Shown: positions 37,372 through 46,143 of the stretch, piece by piece
Numbering within the stretch: the first letter of the stretch is position 1
Layout: each line of letters opens with the position of its first letter
DNA from: Halomonas socia
GTDB taxonomy: Bacteria; Pseudomonadota; Gammaproteobacteria; Pseudomonadales; Halomonadaceae
NCBI RefSeq assembly: GCF_010977575.1
Contig: NZ_CP048812.1
Span: 1,736,001-1,800,000, forward strand
Direction of reading: 5' to 3'
Length of the DNA stretch: 64,000 nt
Notes under the pieces: model-generated
Seen by the model: the letters and a program-made list of their open reading frames with translations, nothing else
What the model was told of the DNA's origin: nothing
Database searches by the model: none
Program-made: the position numbers and the translations under genes

Positions 37372-38409
37372 TTAGAGGCCCAGCTGTTGGCCGACGGTAT
37401 CGCGCCACACGGCCTCGCAGTCCGAGGCGGCGGCGTTGCACTGGCGCGCCCAGATTGGCAGGGAAACCTCTTCCACCGCGGCGGCCACCTTCGCCAGGTC
37501 CTCGTCGGTCACCGGCACTTCGGTCAGTGAGTAGGCGTTGCCGTACTCGCAGGGCGTCTCGCCAGCGTTGCAGCGCATGGCGTCTGCATAGAGCTCCTCG
37601 GAGTACTCCCAGATCTCGTCGCTCAGCTCGGCAATGGCCGATTCCAGCTGGCTCTGCTGCTCGCTGGTCAGGCTGTTCCAGGTATCCAGGTTGATGGCGT
37701 AGCCATTGATGGCCAACTGCAGGGCGATGGGCAGCACCGTGGTGGTGGCTTCCGGCCAGCCGCCGGAGTTGGCCGAGGCGGGGCCGGTGATGGCGCAGTC
37801 GATCACGCCGCGGGAGAGCGCCTGCTGGACGTCGCCGAAGGGCATCGAGATGCCGGTGGCGTCCAGCTGGCCGACGAAGTTGGCGGCGCTCTGGTCGCCC
37901 ACGCGCACGCGCTTGCCGCGCAGATCATCCAGGCCGCCGACTTCGCCGCGGCAGAAGATCACCTGGGGGCCGGCGGGCCAGGTGCCCAGCAGCTTGGCAT
38001 TGAAGCGCTCCTGCAGGCGGTTGTCCACGTAGTCGTAGAAGGCGGCGACGTTCTCGCGCCCGGCCTCGAAGCTGGTATTCAGCCCGATCAGATCGAGCCC
38101 GAGGATGGAGGGCTCGTCGCGGCTCACCTGGGGGCCGCGCAGGGAGACGATATCGAAGAGCCCGGAGCGCAGCACGCGCAGGCCGTCGGTATCGGGAACC
38201 CCCGCCACGTCCACCGGCAGGTACTGCACCTGGACGTCCAGGCCGGTGTGCTCTGCCAGGTCGGTAAAGAAGGGCTGCTCCTTCTGCTGGGCAATCAGAC
38301 CGGAGCCGGCGGGTTGGCCCAGCACCTGGATCGACAGCGAGCTGGCGTGAGCGGCGGAGGCCATCAGGGCGGCGGACATGGCGGTTACCAGAGCGGTACG
38401 TTTCAGCAT
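37372..38409 (-). CDS. TRAP transporter periplasmic binding protein (DctP family), distinct subtype
   Basis: A 345-residue binding protein. The signal peptide is MLKRTALVTAMSAALMASAAHA and the mature part starts SSLSIQVLGQPAGSGLIAQQKEQPFFTDLAEHTGLDVQ. LRGKRVRVGDQSAANFVGQLDATGISMPFGDVQQALSRGVIDCAIT is the ligand-binding core with the conserved arginine. It has several cysteines (IFCRGEVG, CNAGETPCEY, CNAAASDCE) that may form periplasmic disulphides. It differs clearly from the three other TRAP binding proteins of the window. It heads a four-gene operon with DctQ, DctM and the racemase, probably under the RpiR-type regulator. Confidence 0.87.
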   Translation of the reverse strand: MLKRTALVTAMSAALMASAAHASSLSIQVLGQPAGSGLIAQQKEQPFFTDLAEHTGLDVQVQYLPVDVAGVPDTDGLRVLRSGLFDIVSLRGPQVSRDEPSILGLDLIGLNTSFEAGRENVAAFYDYVDNRLQERFNAKLLGTWPAGPQVIFCRGEVGGLDDLRGKRVRVGDQSAANFVGQLDATGISMPFGDVQQALSRGVIDCAITGPASANSGGWPEATTTVLPIALQLAINGYAINLDTWNSLTSEQQSQLESAIAELSDEIWEYSEELYADAMRCNAGETPCEYGNAYSLTEVPVTDEDLAKVAAAVEEVSLPIWARQCNAAASDCEAVWRDTVGQQLGL

Positions 38410-38545
38410 GATCTTGGTCCTGTCATCGGCGGCACCTCGGGCGGTCGTGCGGCCCCGCTGGGCGCCAGGTGGCGGTATTGGCCCACCGCTTTCACGTGCG
38501 GCGGTAGTCGCCTTAAGTGATCCAAGTTTCATGCCATCTGATTTA

Positions 38546-38561
38546 TGAAACTGTAGTTTCA
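38546..38561. promoter_or_regulatory. Operator shared by the TRAP-racemase operon and the RpiR gene, copy 1
   Basis: TGAAACTGTAGTTTCA is a perfect 6-4-6 palindrome 137 bp before the binding-protein start. An almost identical palindrome precedes the rpiR-type gene, making this regulator the obvious ligand. Confidence 0.65.
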
Positions 38562-38678
38562 CATGAAAAACAGCGAATTACTTCCGAAGCGTACTCTATT
38601 CGGCAACGCGAATATTTCGCTTTGTGCCCACAAAGTGTGCAGATTGGTAGCGTTTTGCGCCAGGTTGGTGCCGTCTTC

Positions 38679-39527
38679 CTACAACTCTTCGAGCTTATCG
38701 TTCAGGGTTTCTATTCGGCGCAGGCGGCGGCGCGAGGCGTCGCCGGCCAGCTCGATGGCGCGCATGGCCAGCAGGTGGCAGAGCGCCATGACGGCGGTGT
38801 GGTTGAAGAGGGAGCCCGCCGCCAGGGTGCAGCAGCGGAAGTGCCAGGTGACGCTGGGGTCCGGGGCGACGCCCTCGTCGGTGATGTAGAGCACTCGGGC
38901 ACCGCTCTCCCGGGCCTCGGCGAGCACCTGCTCGGTGATCGCCACTCGGCGGCGTAGGCCAAAGACGATCACGCAGTCCTCCTGGTGCACGCTGACCAGA
39001 TGCTCACCCAGGGTCTCACCGCCGCCGGGCAGGCTGACCACCTGCTCCACCACCTGGATGAGCTGCCAGCGCAGGTAGTCGGCGAAGGGGTGGCTGGCGC
39101 GAAAACCGATGACCCAGCTCTTGCGCGCCTCGAGAATGGCCCGGGCCACCTCGTCTACCTGCGCCTGGGTGATCGCCGAGAAGGTGCGGTCCAGGTTGTC
39201 CTTGCCCTGGTCGAGGTTGAGCGCCAGGGAGCGCTCGCCCGGCTCGAGGGCGGCGCTCTGCAGGAAGAGTCGCGAGCCGGTGGCCTGCTCCTCCCGGGCA
39301 TGCTTGCGAGCCGCCTCGTAGCTCTCGTAGCCTAGCCGGCGCACGAAGCGCGACACCGTCGCCTTGGAGACCCCGGCAAACTTCGCCAACTCCTGGGCAT
39401 CGTAACTGGCGATTTCACCGGGGAAATCACACACGAACTCGCCCAGCCGGCGCTCGGCCGGGTGAAGAGAGGGCAGCGCACTGCGCACCCGGGCGAGAAA
39501 GGAACGCGCCTGCGAGGATCTGGCCAT
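38679..39527 (-). CDS. RpiR/MurR-family regulator with SIS domain
   Basis: A 282-residue regulator. The N-terminal RpiR helix-turn-helix reads SLHPAERRLGEFVCDFPGEIASYDAQELAKFAGVSKATVSRFVRRLGYESYEAARKHARE, and the C-terminal SIS domain includes KSWVIGFRASHPFADYLRWQL and DCVIVFGLRRRVAITEQVLAEARESGARVLYITDEG. Such proteins usually sense phosphosugars, but relatives next to TRAP transporters respond to other acids. The ATG at 39527 begins the family sequence. It lies just upstream of and codirectional with the TRAP-racemase operon. Matching palindromes in front of both suggest control of both units. Confidence 0.85.
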   Translation of the reverse strand: MARSSQARSFLARVRSALPSLHPAERRLGEFVCDFPGEIASYDAQELAKFAGVSKATVSRFVRRLGYESYEAARKHAREEQATGSRLFLQSAALEPGERSLALNLDQGKDNLDRTFSAITQAQVDEVARAILEARKSWVIGFRASHPFADYLRWQLIQVVEQVVSLPGGGETLGEHLVSVHQEDCVIVFGLRRRVAITEQVLAEARESGARVLYITDEGVAPDPSVTWHFRCCTLAAGSLFNHTAVMALCHLLAMRAIELAGDASRRRLRRIETLNDKLEEL

Positions 39528-39536
39528 GCCGGCTCC

Positions 39537-39552
39537 TGAAACTGTGGTTTCA
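39537..39552. promoter_or_regulatory. RpiR-type operator, copy 2
   Basis: TGAAACTGTGGTTTCA matches the palindrome at 38546-38561 at 15 of 16 positions. It lies 10 bp upstream of the start codon of the RpiR-type gene, so binding would block its own transcription. Confidence 0.65.
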
Positions 39553-39598
39553 GATATCATGTCGGCTGGGTGGCCGCGCCGCAACCCTCGGGTGAGAC

Positions 39599-40507
39599 TC
39601 ACTCCTCGACGAACATAGAGAAAAGCTGTTGGCGTAACCACTGGTTACCCGGGTCGCGATGGAAGCGTCGATGCCAGAACATTCTGATGGGAATCTCTGG
39701 CAGCGAGAGTGGATGGTCGCGGATACACAGCCCGAAGCGCTCGCGGGTCACTTCGGCAAGCTTGTGCGTCACTGTCACGATCAAGTCGCTATCGGCAACG
39801 AGGTAGGGTACGGCGGCGAAATTAGGTACTTCGAGTCGCACGGGGCGGCTCACTCCAGCCTTGGCCAGCCAGGTCTCGACCTGACCATGCCCGGTACCCT
39901 TGGCCACTACCACTGCATGTCGAGCGGACTGGAACGCTTCCAGAGTGAAGGCGCCGCGGCTGCAAGGATGGCCCTTGCGCATCAGGCAGACATAGCGTTG
40001 ATCGAACAGCCGTTGCTGGTAAAAACCAGCGCCGAGCTGGGGGATCAGGCCGATGGCCAGATCGATGCGTCCTTCCTCCATTTCCTGTTTCAGATCCTCG
40101 GTGTGATGACGTACCGTGCTCAACGAGATGCCTGGGGCCTCTTGGGCCAGGTGCTCGAGCAGACGCGGCAAGAAGACGATCTCACCGATGTCGGTCATGG
40201 CGAAATTGAAGGTGCGGTCACTGGTTGATGGATCGAAATCGTCGGCCTGGTTAAGGGTTTCCTGCAGCTGTGTGAGGGCCTGGTGTACGGGAGCATGCAA
40301 GCGTGTGGCAAGAGGCGTCGGCATTAGTCCCTGAGAGGTGCGTTCGAATAGTTCATCTTCAAATAGGGTACGTAGCCGCTTCAGGGCGTGGCTGACCGCG
40401 GGTTGGGTGAGGCCGAGGCGCAGGGCCACCCGTTGGGTATTCAATTCCTGATAGAGGAGGTCGAACACCACCAGCAGGTTCACGTCGATCTCCGAGAGTT
40501 TGAGCAT
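39599..40507 (-). CDS. LysR-family regulator, NahR/NagR-like
   Basis: A 302-residue LysR protein. The start MLKLSEIDVNLLVVFDLLYQELNTQRVALRLGLTQPAVSHALKRLRTLFEDELFERTSQGLMPTPLA and FNFAMTDIGEIVFLPRLLEHLAQEAPGISLSTV are typical of the NahR/NagR/DntR subgroup, which respond to salicylate and related benzoates. It is divergent from the salicylate hydroxylase gene, giving the classic nahR-nahG arrangement. Salicylate as inducer is a good inference. Confidence 0.82.
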   Translation of the reverse strand: MLKLSEIDVNLLVVFDLLYQELNTQRVALRLGLTQPAVSHALKRLRTLFEDELFERTSQGLMPTPLATRLHAPVHQALTQLQETLNQADDFDPSTSDRTFNFAMTDIGEIVFLPRLLEHLAQEAPGISLSTVRHHTEDLKQEMEEGRIDLAIGLIPQLGAGFYQQRLFDQRYVCLMRKGHPCSRGAFTLEAFQSARHAVVVAKGTGHGQVETWLAKAGVSRPVRLEVPNFAAVPYLVADSDLIVTVTHKLAEVTRERFGLCIRDHPLSLPEIPIRMFWHRRFHRDPGNQWLRQQLFSMFVEE

Positions 40508-40604
40508 GGCGTTCTCGTCGTCAGGGGATGTTTTTCGCTCATCGAGGCATTGGACATAGGTCGAGTGTCGATAGGCGAAAAACGACGTAAATCATTGTTT
40601 TTTA

Positions 40605-40616
40605 GACTTATTAGTC
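40605..40616. promoter_or_regulatory. Possible LysR site in the nahR/nahG-like gap
   Basis: GACTTATTAGTC is a 4-4-4 palindrome about 98 bp before the hydroxylase gene, in the AT-rich centre of the divergent gap. An outer inverted repeat, GTTTTTCGC near 40529 and GCGAAAAAC near 40575, also spans the gap. Either could be the regulator site. Confidence 0.35.
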
Positions 40617-40713
40617 GTGCTTATGCAGTGAATGCAGGGGGCTGTGTGGTCGCCGACAAGCCGCGTGCCTAGCGTGAGGGCACATCCTTCATTCAGTTTA
40701 CGAGAGCACGACC

Positions 40714-42018
40714 ATGGTATCCGACCCTCAACCAGAACGCCTCTCTATCGGCATCGTCGGCGGCGGCATTGGCGGCGTAGCTTTTGCCGTGGCCCTCTCT
40801 CGGGACCCGAGACTCGACGTGCAGCTGTTCGAAGCAGCACCGCACTTTTCCGAAATTGGCGCCGGTGTCTCCTTCGGGCCCAACGCCGTCCGGGCCATCC
40901 AACTGCTCGGTCTGGAGCAATCGTACCGCCGCATCGCCGATTCCTCTCCGGCCCCCTATGAGGATGTCTGGTTCGAGTGGCGTTGCTGGCGTGACGACGC
41001 TTACCTGACCGCCTCGCTGGCGCCGGGATGCGGCCAGTCCTCGGTGCATCGGGCTGATTTCCTGGATGCCATCGTAGCCAACCTGCCCAAAGGAATCGCT
41101 CAGTTCGGCAAGCGCTGTATCGAGGTCCAGCAGGATGCAGAGGGCGTCGAGGTGGCTTTCGAGGATGGTAGTCGTCATCGCTGTGACATTTTGATTGGTT
41201 ATGACGGCATCAAATCGGCGGTGCGGGAACATGTTCTTCCCCCTGAACAGTACGGCGAATTCAACCCGTTCTGGAGCGGCACCTACGCCTATCGCGGAAT
41301 GATACCTACCGGGCAACTGGAGGAGGCCATGGCGGCCAAAGGCGCTGACAAGCGGCTGGCTCTGGTGCCGCAGATGTACCTTGGACCCGATCGACACATC
41401 CTGACGTTTCCCGTCAAGCAGTCCGAGCTGATCAATGTGGTGGCCTTTATCACAGACCGTTCTACCGCCACCCCTACGCTTGCCGAAGGTGAAGCGTGGG
41501 TCAAGCCCGTGAGCCAAGAGGAGATGCTGGGCGTGTTCGAGGGCTGGGGCGCTGGCTCCCAGGCTATCTTGGAGTGCATTCCCGAGCCTACCCGCTGGGC
41601 GCTGCATGAGCTGCCGGAACTGCCTCGTTATCACCGTGATCGAGTGCTGATCGTCGGTGACGCGGCCCACGCCATGGTACCTCACCAAGGGGCGGGAGCC
41701 GGCCAAGCGCTAGAGGATGCCTACGTGCTGGCTAGCCTGCTCACCGATCAAGCCTGCACTCGACACAACGCCCAGCAAGCCTTAGCAGCCTTTGATGCGG
41801 TGCGTCATGAGCGCACCTGCAAGGTTCAGCGCACCTCCCACGAGGCGGGGGATCTCTACGAGTACAGCGCCCCAGGCATTGATGATGACGAAGATAAAGT
41901 CGCTTCCGAGCTGGAGACCCGCTTCGACTGGCTGTGGAACCACGATCCGCAAGATGACGTACTCGCCGCCAAAGTGCGGCTGGCCTGGGAATCTACGTCT
42001 CTCACTGCGTTTGCCTGA
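40714..42018 (+). CDS. nahG: Salicylate 1-monooxygenase (salicylate hydroxylase)
   Basis: An FAD monooxygenase of 434 residues, the length of NahG. It decarboxylates and hydroxylates salicylate to catechol. The FAD-binding motif is IGIVGGGIGGVAFAVALSRDP, followed by EIGAGVSFGPNAVRAIQLLGL, typical of this subgroup; IGYDGIKSAVREHVL and VLIVGDAAHAMVPHQGAGAGQALEDAYVLASLL complete the flavoprotein. The catechol product is the substrate of the catA copy directly downstream (62 bases). The NahR-like regulator is divergent. Base composition is somewhat lower in GC than the flanking genes. Confidence 0.88.
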   Translation: MVSDPQPERLSIGIVGGGIGGVAFAVALSRDPRLDVQLFEAAPHFSEIGAGVSFGPNAVRAIQLLGLEQSYRRIADSSPAPYEDVWFEWRCWRDDAYLTASLAPGCGQSSVHRADFLDAIVANLPKGIAQFGKRCIEVQQDAEGVEVAFEDGSRHRCDILIGYDGIKSAVREHVLPPEQYGEFNPFWSGTYAYRGMIPTGQLEEAMAAKGADKRLALVPQMYLGPDRHILTFPVKQSELINVVAFITDRSTATPTLAEGEAWVKPVSQEEMLGVFEGWGAGSQAILECIPEPTRWALHELPELPRYHRDRVLIVGDAAHAMVPHQGAGAGQALEDAYVLASLLTDQACTRHNAQQALAAFDAVRHERTCKVQRTSHEAGDLYEYSAPGIDDDEDKVASELETRFDWLWNHDPQDDVLAAKVRLAWESTSLTAFA

Positions 42019-42080
42019 TGCCTTGCAGGGGTTCACAGCACCGATGAGCTCGCCAACTAACCTTGAATGGAATGTACCCA

Positions 42081-43055
42081 ATGACGATTAAAATTTTCGA
42101 CACCCCCGACGTGCAGGACTTCCTGAACAGCGTCGCCGGTTTCGACCAGCCTGGCGGCAACGACCGCGCCAAGCAGATCATGCACCGCCTGCTATCGGAC
42201 CTCTACCGCCTGATCGACGACTTCGACGTCAGCGAGGAGGAGTACTGGTCGACCGTCAGCTTGCTCAACGCCCTCGGCCACGAGACCCAGTTCGGCCTGC
42301 TCTCGCCGGGCCTGGGCTTCGACCACTACCTGGACATGCGCCAGGACGCCGCCGACGCCGAGGCCAAGCGCACCGGCGGCACGCCGCGCACCATCGAGGG
42401 CCCTCTGTACGTGGCCGGTGCCCCGGAAGCCGAGGGCTTCGCCCGCCTGGATGACGGCAGCGACCCCGACGGCGAGGTGATGTGGCTGACCGGCCAGGTA
42501 CGCGACGTGAACGGCCAGCCGATCCCCGGCGCCAAGGTGGAGATCTGGCACTGCAACTCCAAGGGTAACTACTCGTTCTTCGACCCGAGCCAGAGCGAGT
42601 ACAACATGCGCCGCACCATCTACACCGACAGCGACGGCCGCTACACCGCACGCAGCATCATCCCCTCCGGCTATGGCGTGCCGGAAGGCGCCCCCACCGA
42701 CCAGGTGCTCAAGGCCCTGGGCCGCCACGGCGAGCGCCCGGCGCATATCCACTACTTCATCTCCGCACCGGGCCACCAGCACTTGACCACCCAGATCAAC
42801 CTGGCCGGCGACGAGTACACCTGGGACGACTTCGCCTTTGCCACCCGCGAGGAGCTGGTGGTGCCGGCGACGCGCATCGAAGACCCGGCCGAGATCGACA
42901 AGCGTGAGCTGGACGGTCCGTTCTCCGAGGTGGTGTTCGACGTCGAGCTGGCCAAGACCGACAAGCCGGAGCTGCAGACGCGTCACGCCCGCCCGCGGGC
43001 CAAGGAAGACGCGCAGGATCAGCACAGCCAGCTGGCCGCTACCGCCAAGGTTTGA
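42081..43055 (+). CDS. catA: Catechol 1,2-dioxygenase, copy 1
   Basis: An intradiol Fe(III) dioxygenase that opens catechol to cis,cis-muconate. The 324-residue sequence shows the ligands: tyrosines in IEGPLYVAGAP and IIPSGYGVPEG, histidines in RPAHIHYFISAPGHQHLTTQI. The N-terminal helical dimer domain is complete. The ATG at 42081 replaces an ATG 18 bases earlier that does not match the family. From codon five to the stop it is about 99 percent identical in nucleotides to the copy at 59.15 kb; proteins differ at only a few positions (for example TIK/SVK near the start and QTRHA/QARHA near the end). It probably works with the salicylate hydroxylase upstream. Confidence 0.95.
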   Translation: MTIKIFDTPDVQDFLNSVAGFDQPGGNDRAKQIMHRLLSDLYRLIDDFDVSEEEYWSTVSLLNALGHETQFGLLSPGLGFDHYLDMRQDAADAEAKRTGGTPRTIEGPLYVAGAPEAEGFARLDDGSDPDGEVMWLTGQVRDVNGQPIPGAKVEIWHCNSKGNYSFFDPSQSEYNMRRTIYTDSDGRYTARSIIPSGYGVPEGAPTDQVLKALGRHGERPAHIHYFISAPGHQHLTTQINLAGDEYTWDDFAFATREELVVPATRIEDPAEIDKRELDGPFSEVVFDVELAKTDKPELQTRHARPRAKEDAQDQHSQLAATAKV

Positions 43056-43058
43056 CGT

Positions 43059-43080
43059 GCGAGCGGGCGTTCACGCTCGC
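43059..43080 (+). terminator. Hairpin after catA copy 1
   Basis: GCGAGCG and CGCTCGC form a 7-bp stem with an 8-base loop a few bases after the stop codon. A pyrimidine tract (TCTCTCGTC) rather than a T-run follows, so termination strength is uncertain. Confidence 0.45.
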
Positions 43081-43212
43081 TCTCTCGTCACCGCATGAAG
43101 GAATACTACAGGCTCTCCCGGCCTCACCTGAAGCATCAACGCCGATGTTAGCAATGGTTATTTAAAGTCGTAGTTAGATGTTATTCCGAATAATTTGAAA
43201 GGAGCGATACCC

Positions 43213-44321
43213 ATGACAATGACAATTACTGCAGCTGTTGCCCGTGATACCGGCGCACCTCTCTCTATCGAAACCCTTGAGCTGGATGCCCTTCAAGGTA
43301 ATGAAGTCCGGGTAGAAATGGTGGCGACAGGCATCTGCCACACTGATGCAATTGTGAGAGATGGTGTTTACCCGACTCCATTGCCGGCTGTGTTAGGTCA
43401 CGAAGGGGCGGGGGTCGTGACAGCAATAGGGAACGCGGTAAACAACATTGAAGTCGGTGACCATGTCGTGCTGTCGGCCGCATATTGTGGGAAATGTAAG
43501 CAGTGTCGAGCCGGCCGAATGGCCTATTGCGAGAACCTATTCGCAGAGGACTTTGGTGGGCGGCGTCGAGATGGCACAACATCACTGTCTTGCCACGGTG
43601 AATGTATATCATCTCACTTTTTTGGACAGTCATCCTTTGCGACGCATGCCAATGTCGTGCAGGAGAGTGTCGTGGTCATTGATAAAGACGTGCCTCTAGA
43701 AATGATGGGCCCATTGGGGTGTGGCTTTCAAACTGGGGCTGGGGCTGTTCTTAACGAAATCAGACCAGAAGCGGGCACATCACTGGTGGTGTTTGGCGTT
43801 GGTGCGGTAGGCTCAGCGGCTATCATGGCGGCCAAGGTTGCAGGCTGTACCACCGTCATTGCCGTAGATATCCATGACTCTCGGCTCGAACTTGCACGAG
43901 AAATTGGGGCTACCCATACGGTCAATTCCAGTGGACTAGATGCTGTTGAGGAAATTAAAAAAATCACAGAAGGGGATGGCGCCAAGTATGCTGTCGATAC
44001 AACAGCGATTCCTCAGGTTACCAAGCAAGCTGCTGAAGTACTAGGGATTCGTGGCACATTGGTAATGGTGGGGGCGGCCGCACCCGGAACAGAAGTCCCC
44101 TTCGAGGTCGGTTTGTCGCTTGTAAAGGGCTGGACTTTCAAAACTGTGGTTCAGGGGAGCGCAATTCCCCAAGAGTTCATCCCTCGGCTGGTGAGCCTGT
44201 GGAAGCAGGGGCGTTTCCCTTTGACAAGCTTGTCAAGTTTTATTCCATTTATGAGATAAATAAAGGCTTCGAAGACTCTAAAAGTGGTTCCGTTATCAAG
44301 CCAATTGTAAAGCTTAAATAG
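43213..44321 (+). CDS. Zinc-dependent aryl-alcohol (benzyl alcohol) dehydrogenase with a frameshift near the 3' end
   Basis: A medium-chain zinc alcohol dehydrogenase of the XylB type, oxidising benzyl alcohols to aldehydes. Catalytic zinc ligands are in GICHTDAIVRDG and GHEGAGVV, the structural zinc lobe is CGKCKQCRAGRMAYCENL, and the coenzyme fold has VFGVGAVGSAAIMAAKVAGC. The given frame stops after FPLTSLSSFIPFMR. Adding one C to the 3-C run at 44217-44219 restores FPFDKLVKFYSIYEINKGFEDSKSGSVIKPIVKLK and a length of about 369, as in XylB. The start at 43213 has AAGGAG 8 bases upstream. The gene and the aldehyde dehydrogenase after it are clearly AT-richer than their neighbours. TTATTCCGAATAA, a small palindrome, overlaps its leader. 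Confidence 0.85.
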
Positions 44322-44400
44322 GTGCTGAAAATACCTTGCCCACTATGTTTGGTTTTCGCATGTGGCATGAAAGTGCTTGCTAAAGATAAAGGAGTTTATC

Positions 44401-45855
44401 ATGGTTCCTGAAAAAGATGATGTCGTAAGAATTGGGCATTTCATTGCTGGTGATGTTGTCGAAGTTGGCAAATACCGCGACCATCTCGATCCGGGAAAGC
44501 TCTCGGATGTTGTGGCTAGAGTGGCTGTGGGTACCGACGAAGATGCTGAGCGAGCCATCCACGCAGCGCACCAGGCCTACCTCACATGGAGAAAGCTCGA
44601 CCCAAAATCGCGGGTCGAGCTGATGATGAAAGCGGGTGAAGTCCTCGGCGACTGTGCTGAGGAGCTGGCCCCACTACTGGTTCGTGAACATGGAGGCGTG
44701 CTCTGGGAAGCTCAGACGGACTTTGCTCTTGGCAAGGGTGTGTTACAGCACACGGCTAGTCTTGCTGAGACATTTCTAGAGCCTGTCAATATCGACGATG
44801 ATCAGTGCACGATTCGTATTGAAAAACAGCCGCGCGGCGTTGTGGCAGCCATTGTGCCCTGGAATATGCCGGTAGTCCTCACCATGATGAAGCTGGCACC
44901 TGCGTTGGCGACCGGCAATACATTGGTGCTCAAGCCATCGCCATTCGCCTCTGCTGCGCTGACTATTGCCTTGCAGCGCATGGCGGCACTGTTTCCCCCG
45001 GGTGTCATCAATGTCGTCCATGGTGATGTTGAAGTAGGTGAGGCCCTGACAACTCACCCGCTGGTACGCAAGGTAGGCTTCACGGGAGGAACGACCACCG
45101 CGCGCTCGGTGATGGCTAGTGCCTCTGGTAGTATCAAGAACGTCACTCTTGAGCTGGGCGGCAATGATCCAGCGATTGTGCTTGACGATGCCGATATCGA
45201 ACATACGTTGGATCGTATGATTCCGGGTATCTTTACACGTTCTGGGCAAATCTGCTTTGCGGTCAAGAGAATCTATGTGCCAGCGTCGATGCATGACCGC
45301 TTTGTCGACGCCCTATGCAGCCGGGTCGAAGAGTTTGTAGTCGGCCATGGTTTAATGGAGGGCGTCAAGTTCGGGCCGCTTGCCACTGAGGCTCAATATC
45401 GCAATGTTTGCAAACTGATTGATTCCACCAAGGCGTCGGGTGCACGTATTGTTGAGCTTGGTCGCTTGGCTGAGGGAGTGGATAAAAACGATGGTTACTA
45501 CGTGCTCCCGCATGTCGTTATAGGTGCGTCCCATAGCGACGAAGTGAGTTGCTGTGAGCAGTTTGGACCTATTATTCCGGTGATCGCTTACGAGGATGAG
45601 GATCAAGTCGTCGAATGGGCAAACGATACCGAATATGGCCTTGGGTCGTCTATCTGGACGGCGAATCATGTGCGCGGGATGACGCTGGCTTCTCGTATCG
45701 AGGCAGGAAGCACTTTTGTCAATACCCACTCCTTTGAGTCTCTGGACCTTCGCATGCCGTTTGGCGGCATCAAGCTTAGCGGTATAGGGCGTGAGTTCGG
45801 CGAGGCCGGGCTTTCTGAATATGTTGAAAATCATGCCATTCGTCTACTTAAATAA
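44401..45855 (+). CDS. Aldehyde dehydrogenase, benzaldehyde dehydrogenase (XylC)-like
   Basis: A 484-residue NAD(P)-dependent aldehyde dehydrogenase. VPWNMPVVLTMMKLAPALATGNTLVLKPSPFA and FTGGTTTARSVMASASGSIKNVTLELGGNDPAIVLDD (catalytic glutamate) precede FTRSGQICFAVKRIYVP (catalytic cysteine). The C-terminus reads MPFGGIKLSGIGREFGEAGLSEYVE. It directly follows the aryl-alcohol dehydrogenase, so benzaldehyde to benzoate is the natural assignment. AAGGAG is 8 bases before the ATG at 44401. The same AT-rich composition as its partner suggests joint acquisition. Confidence 0.82.
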   Translation: MVPEKDDVVRIGHFIAGDVVEVGKYRDHLDPGKLSDVVARVAVGTDEDAERAIHAAHQAYLTWRKLDPKSRVELMMKAGEVLGDCAEELAPLLVREHGGVLWEAQTDFALGKGVLQHTASLAETFLEPVNIDDDQCTIRIEKQPRGVVAAIVPWNMPVVLTMMKLAPALATGNTLVLKPSPFASAALTIALQRMAALFPPGVINVVHGDVEVGEALTTHPLVRKVGFTGGTTTARSVMASASGSIKNVTLELGGNDPAIVLDDADIEHTLDRMIPGIFTRSGQICFAVKRIYVPASMHDRFVDALCSRVEEFVVGHGLMEGVKFGPLATEAQYRNVCKLIDSTKASGARIVELGRLAEGVDKNDGYYVLPHVVIGASHSDEVSCCEQFGPIIPVIAYEDEDQVVEWANDTEYGLGSSIWTANHVRGMTLASRIEAGSTFVNTHSFESLDLRMPFGGIKLSGIGREFGEAGLSEYVENHAIRLLK

Positions 45856-45886
45856 ATAGGGAGATGCTGTGCTGGTTTAGCTCCTT

Positions 45887-45922
45887 GCCGAGCCCTTGTT
45901 GAACATGCCGGGGCTCGGCTTT
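45887..45922 (+). terminator. Terminator after the alcohol/aldehyde dehydrogenase pair
   Basis: GCCGAGCCC and GGGCTCGGC form a perfect 9-bp stem with a 15-base loop followed by TTT. It lies 31 bases after the aldehyde dehydrogenase stop codon. Confidence 0.6.
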
Positions 45923-45995
45923 CATCACCGAGAACTACGTCGGCCTGCCCTACGAGTCCCTGGAATAGCACAGCACCCTATCATCTCGTCCTCCT
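45923..45995 (+). pseudogene. Remnant of a pobA 3' end (partial direct repeat of 34578-34650)
   Basis: These 73 bases match the last codons, stop codon and downstream spacer of pobA at 68 of 73 positions; it encodes [14 protein letters not shown] and then TAG, and continues with GCACCCTATCATCTCGTCC. Upstream of codon ENY the similarity stops at the preceding terminator. It is the scar of a second pobA copy or of a recombination next to pobA. Confidence 0.8.
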
Positions 45996-46003
45996 TAGAG
46001 TGG

Positions 46004-46019
46004 TCCAATTGGGCCATTT
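46004..46019. promoter_or_regulatory. Near-palindrome, possible GntR operator
   Basis: TGGTCCAATTGGGCCA is palindromic except for one base pair. TGGTCC-type half-sites are common for FCD-GntR regulators. No gene starts close by, so function is doubtful. Confidence 0.25.
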
Positions 46020-46143
46020 CAGAGTCGCACTGGACTGGCGGAAATCGAAAATGCGGTCTCAGAGATGGTATTTAAGTGCCAAGCGCACTGATTCTCGACT
46101 CTTGTGAACTATTTAGGCTAGATGTCGGTCCCCGGGTGACTAA

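Noticed and set aside
40529-40583. Inverted repeat GTTTTTCGC/GCGAAAAAC as terminator in the nahR/nahG gap
   Set aside because: The loop of nearly 40 bases and the position between divergent starts make a terminator unlikely. It was kept only as a note in the regulatory entry.
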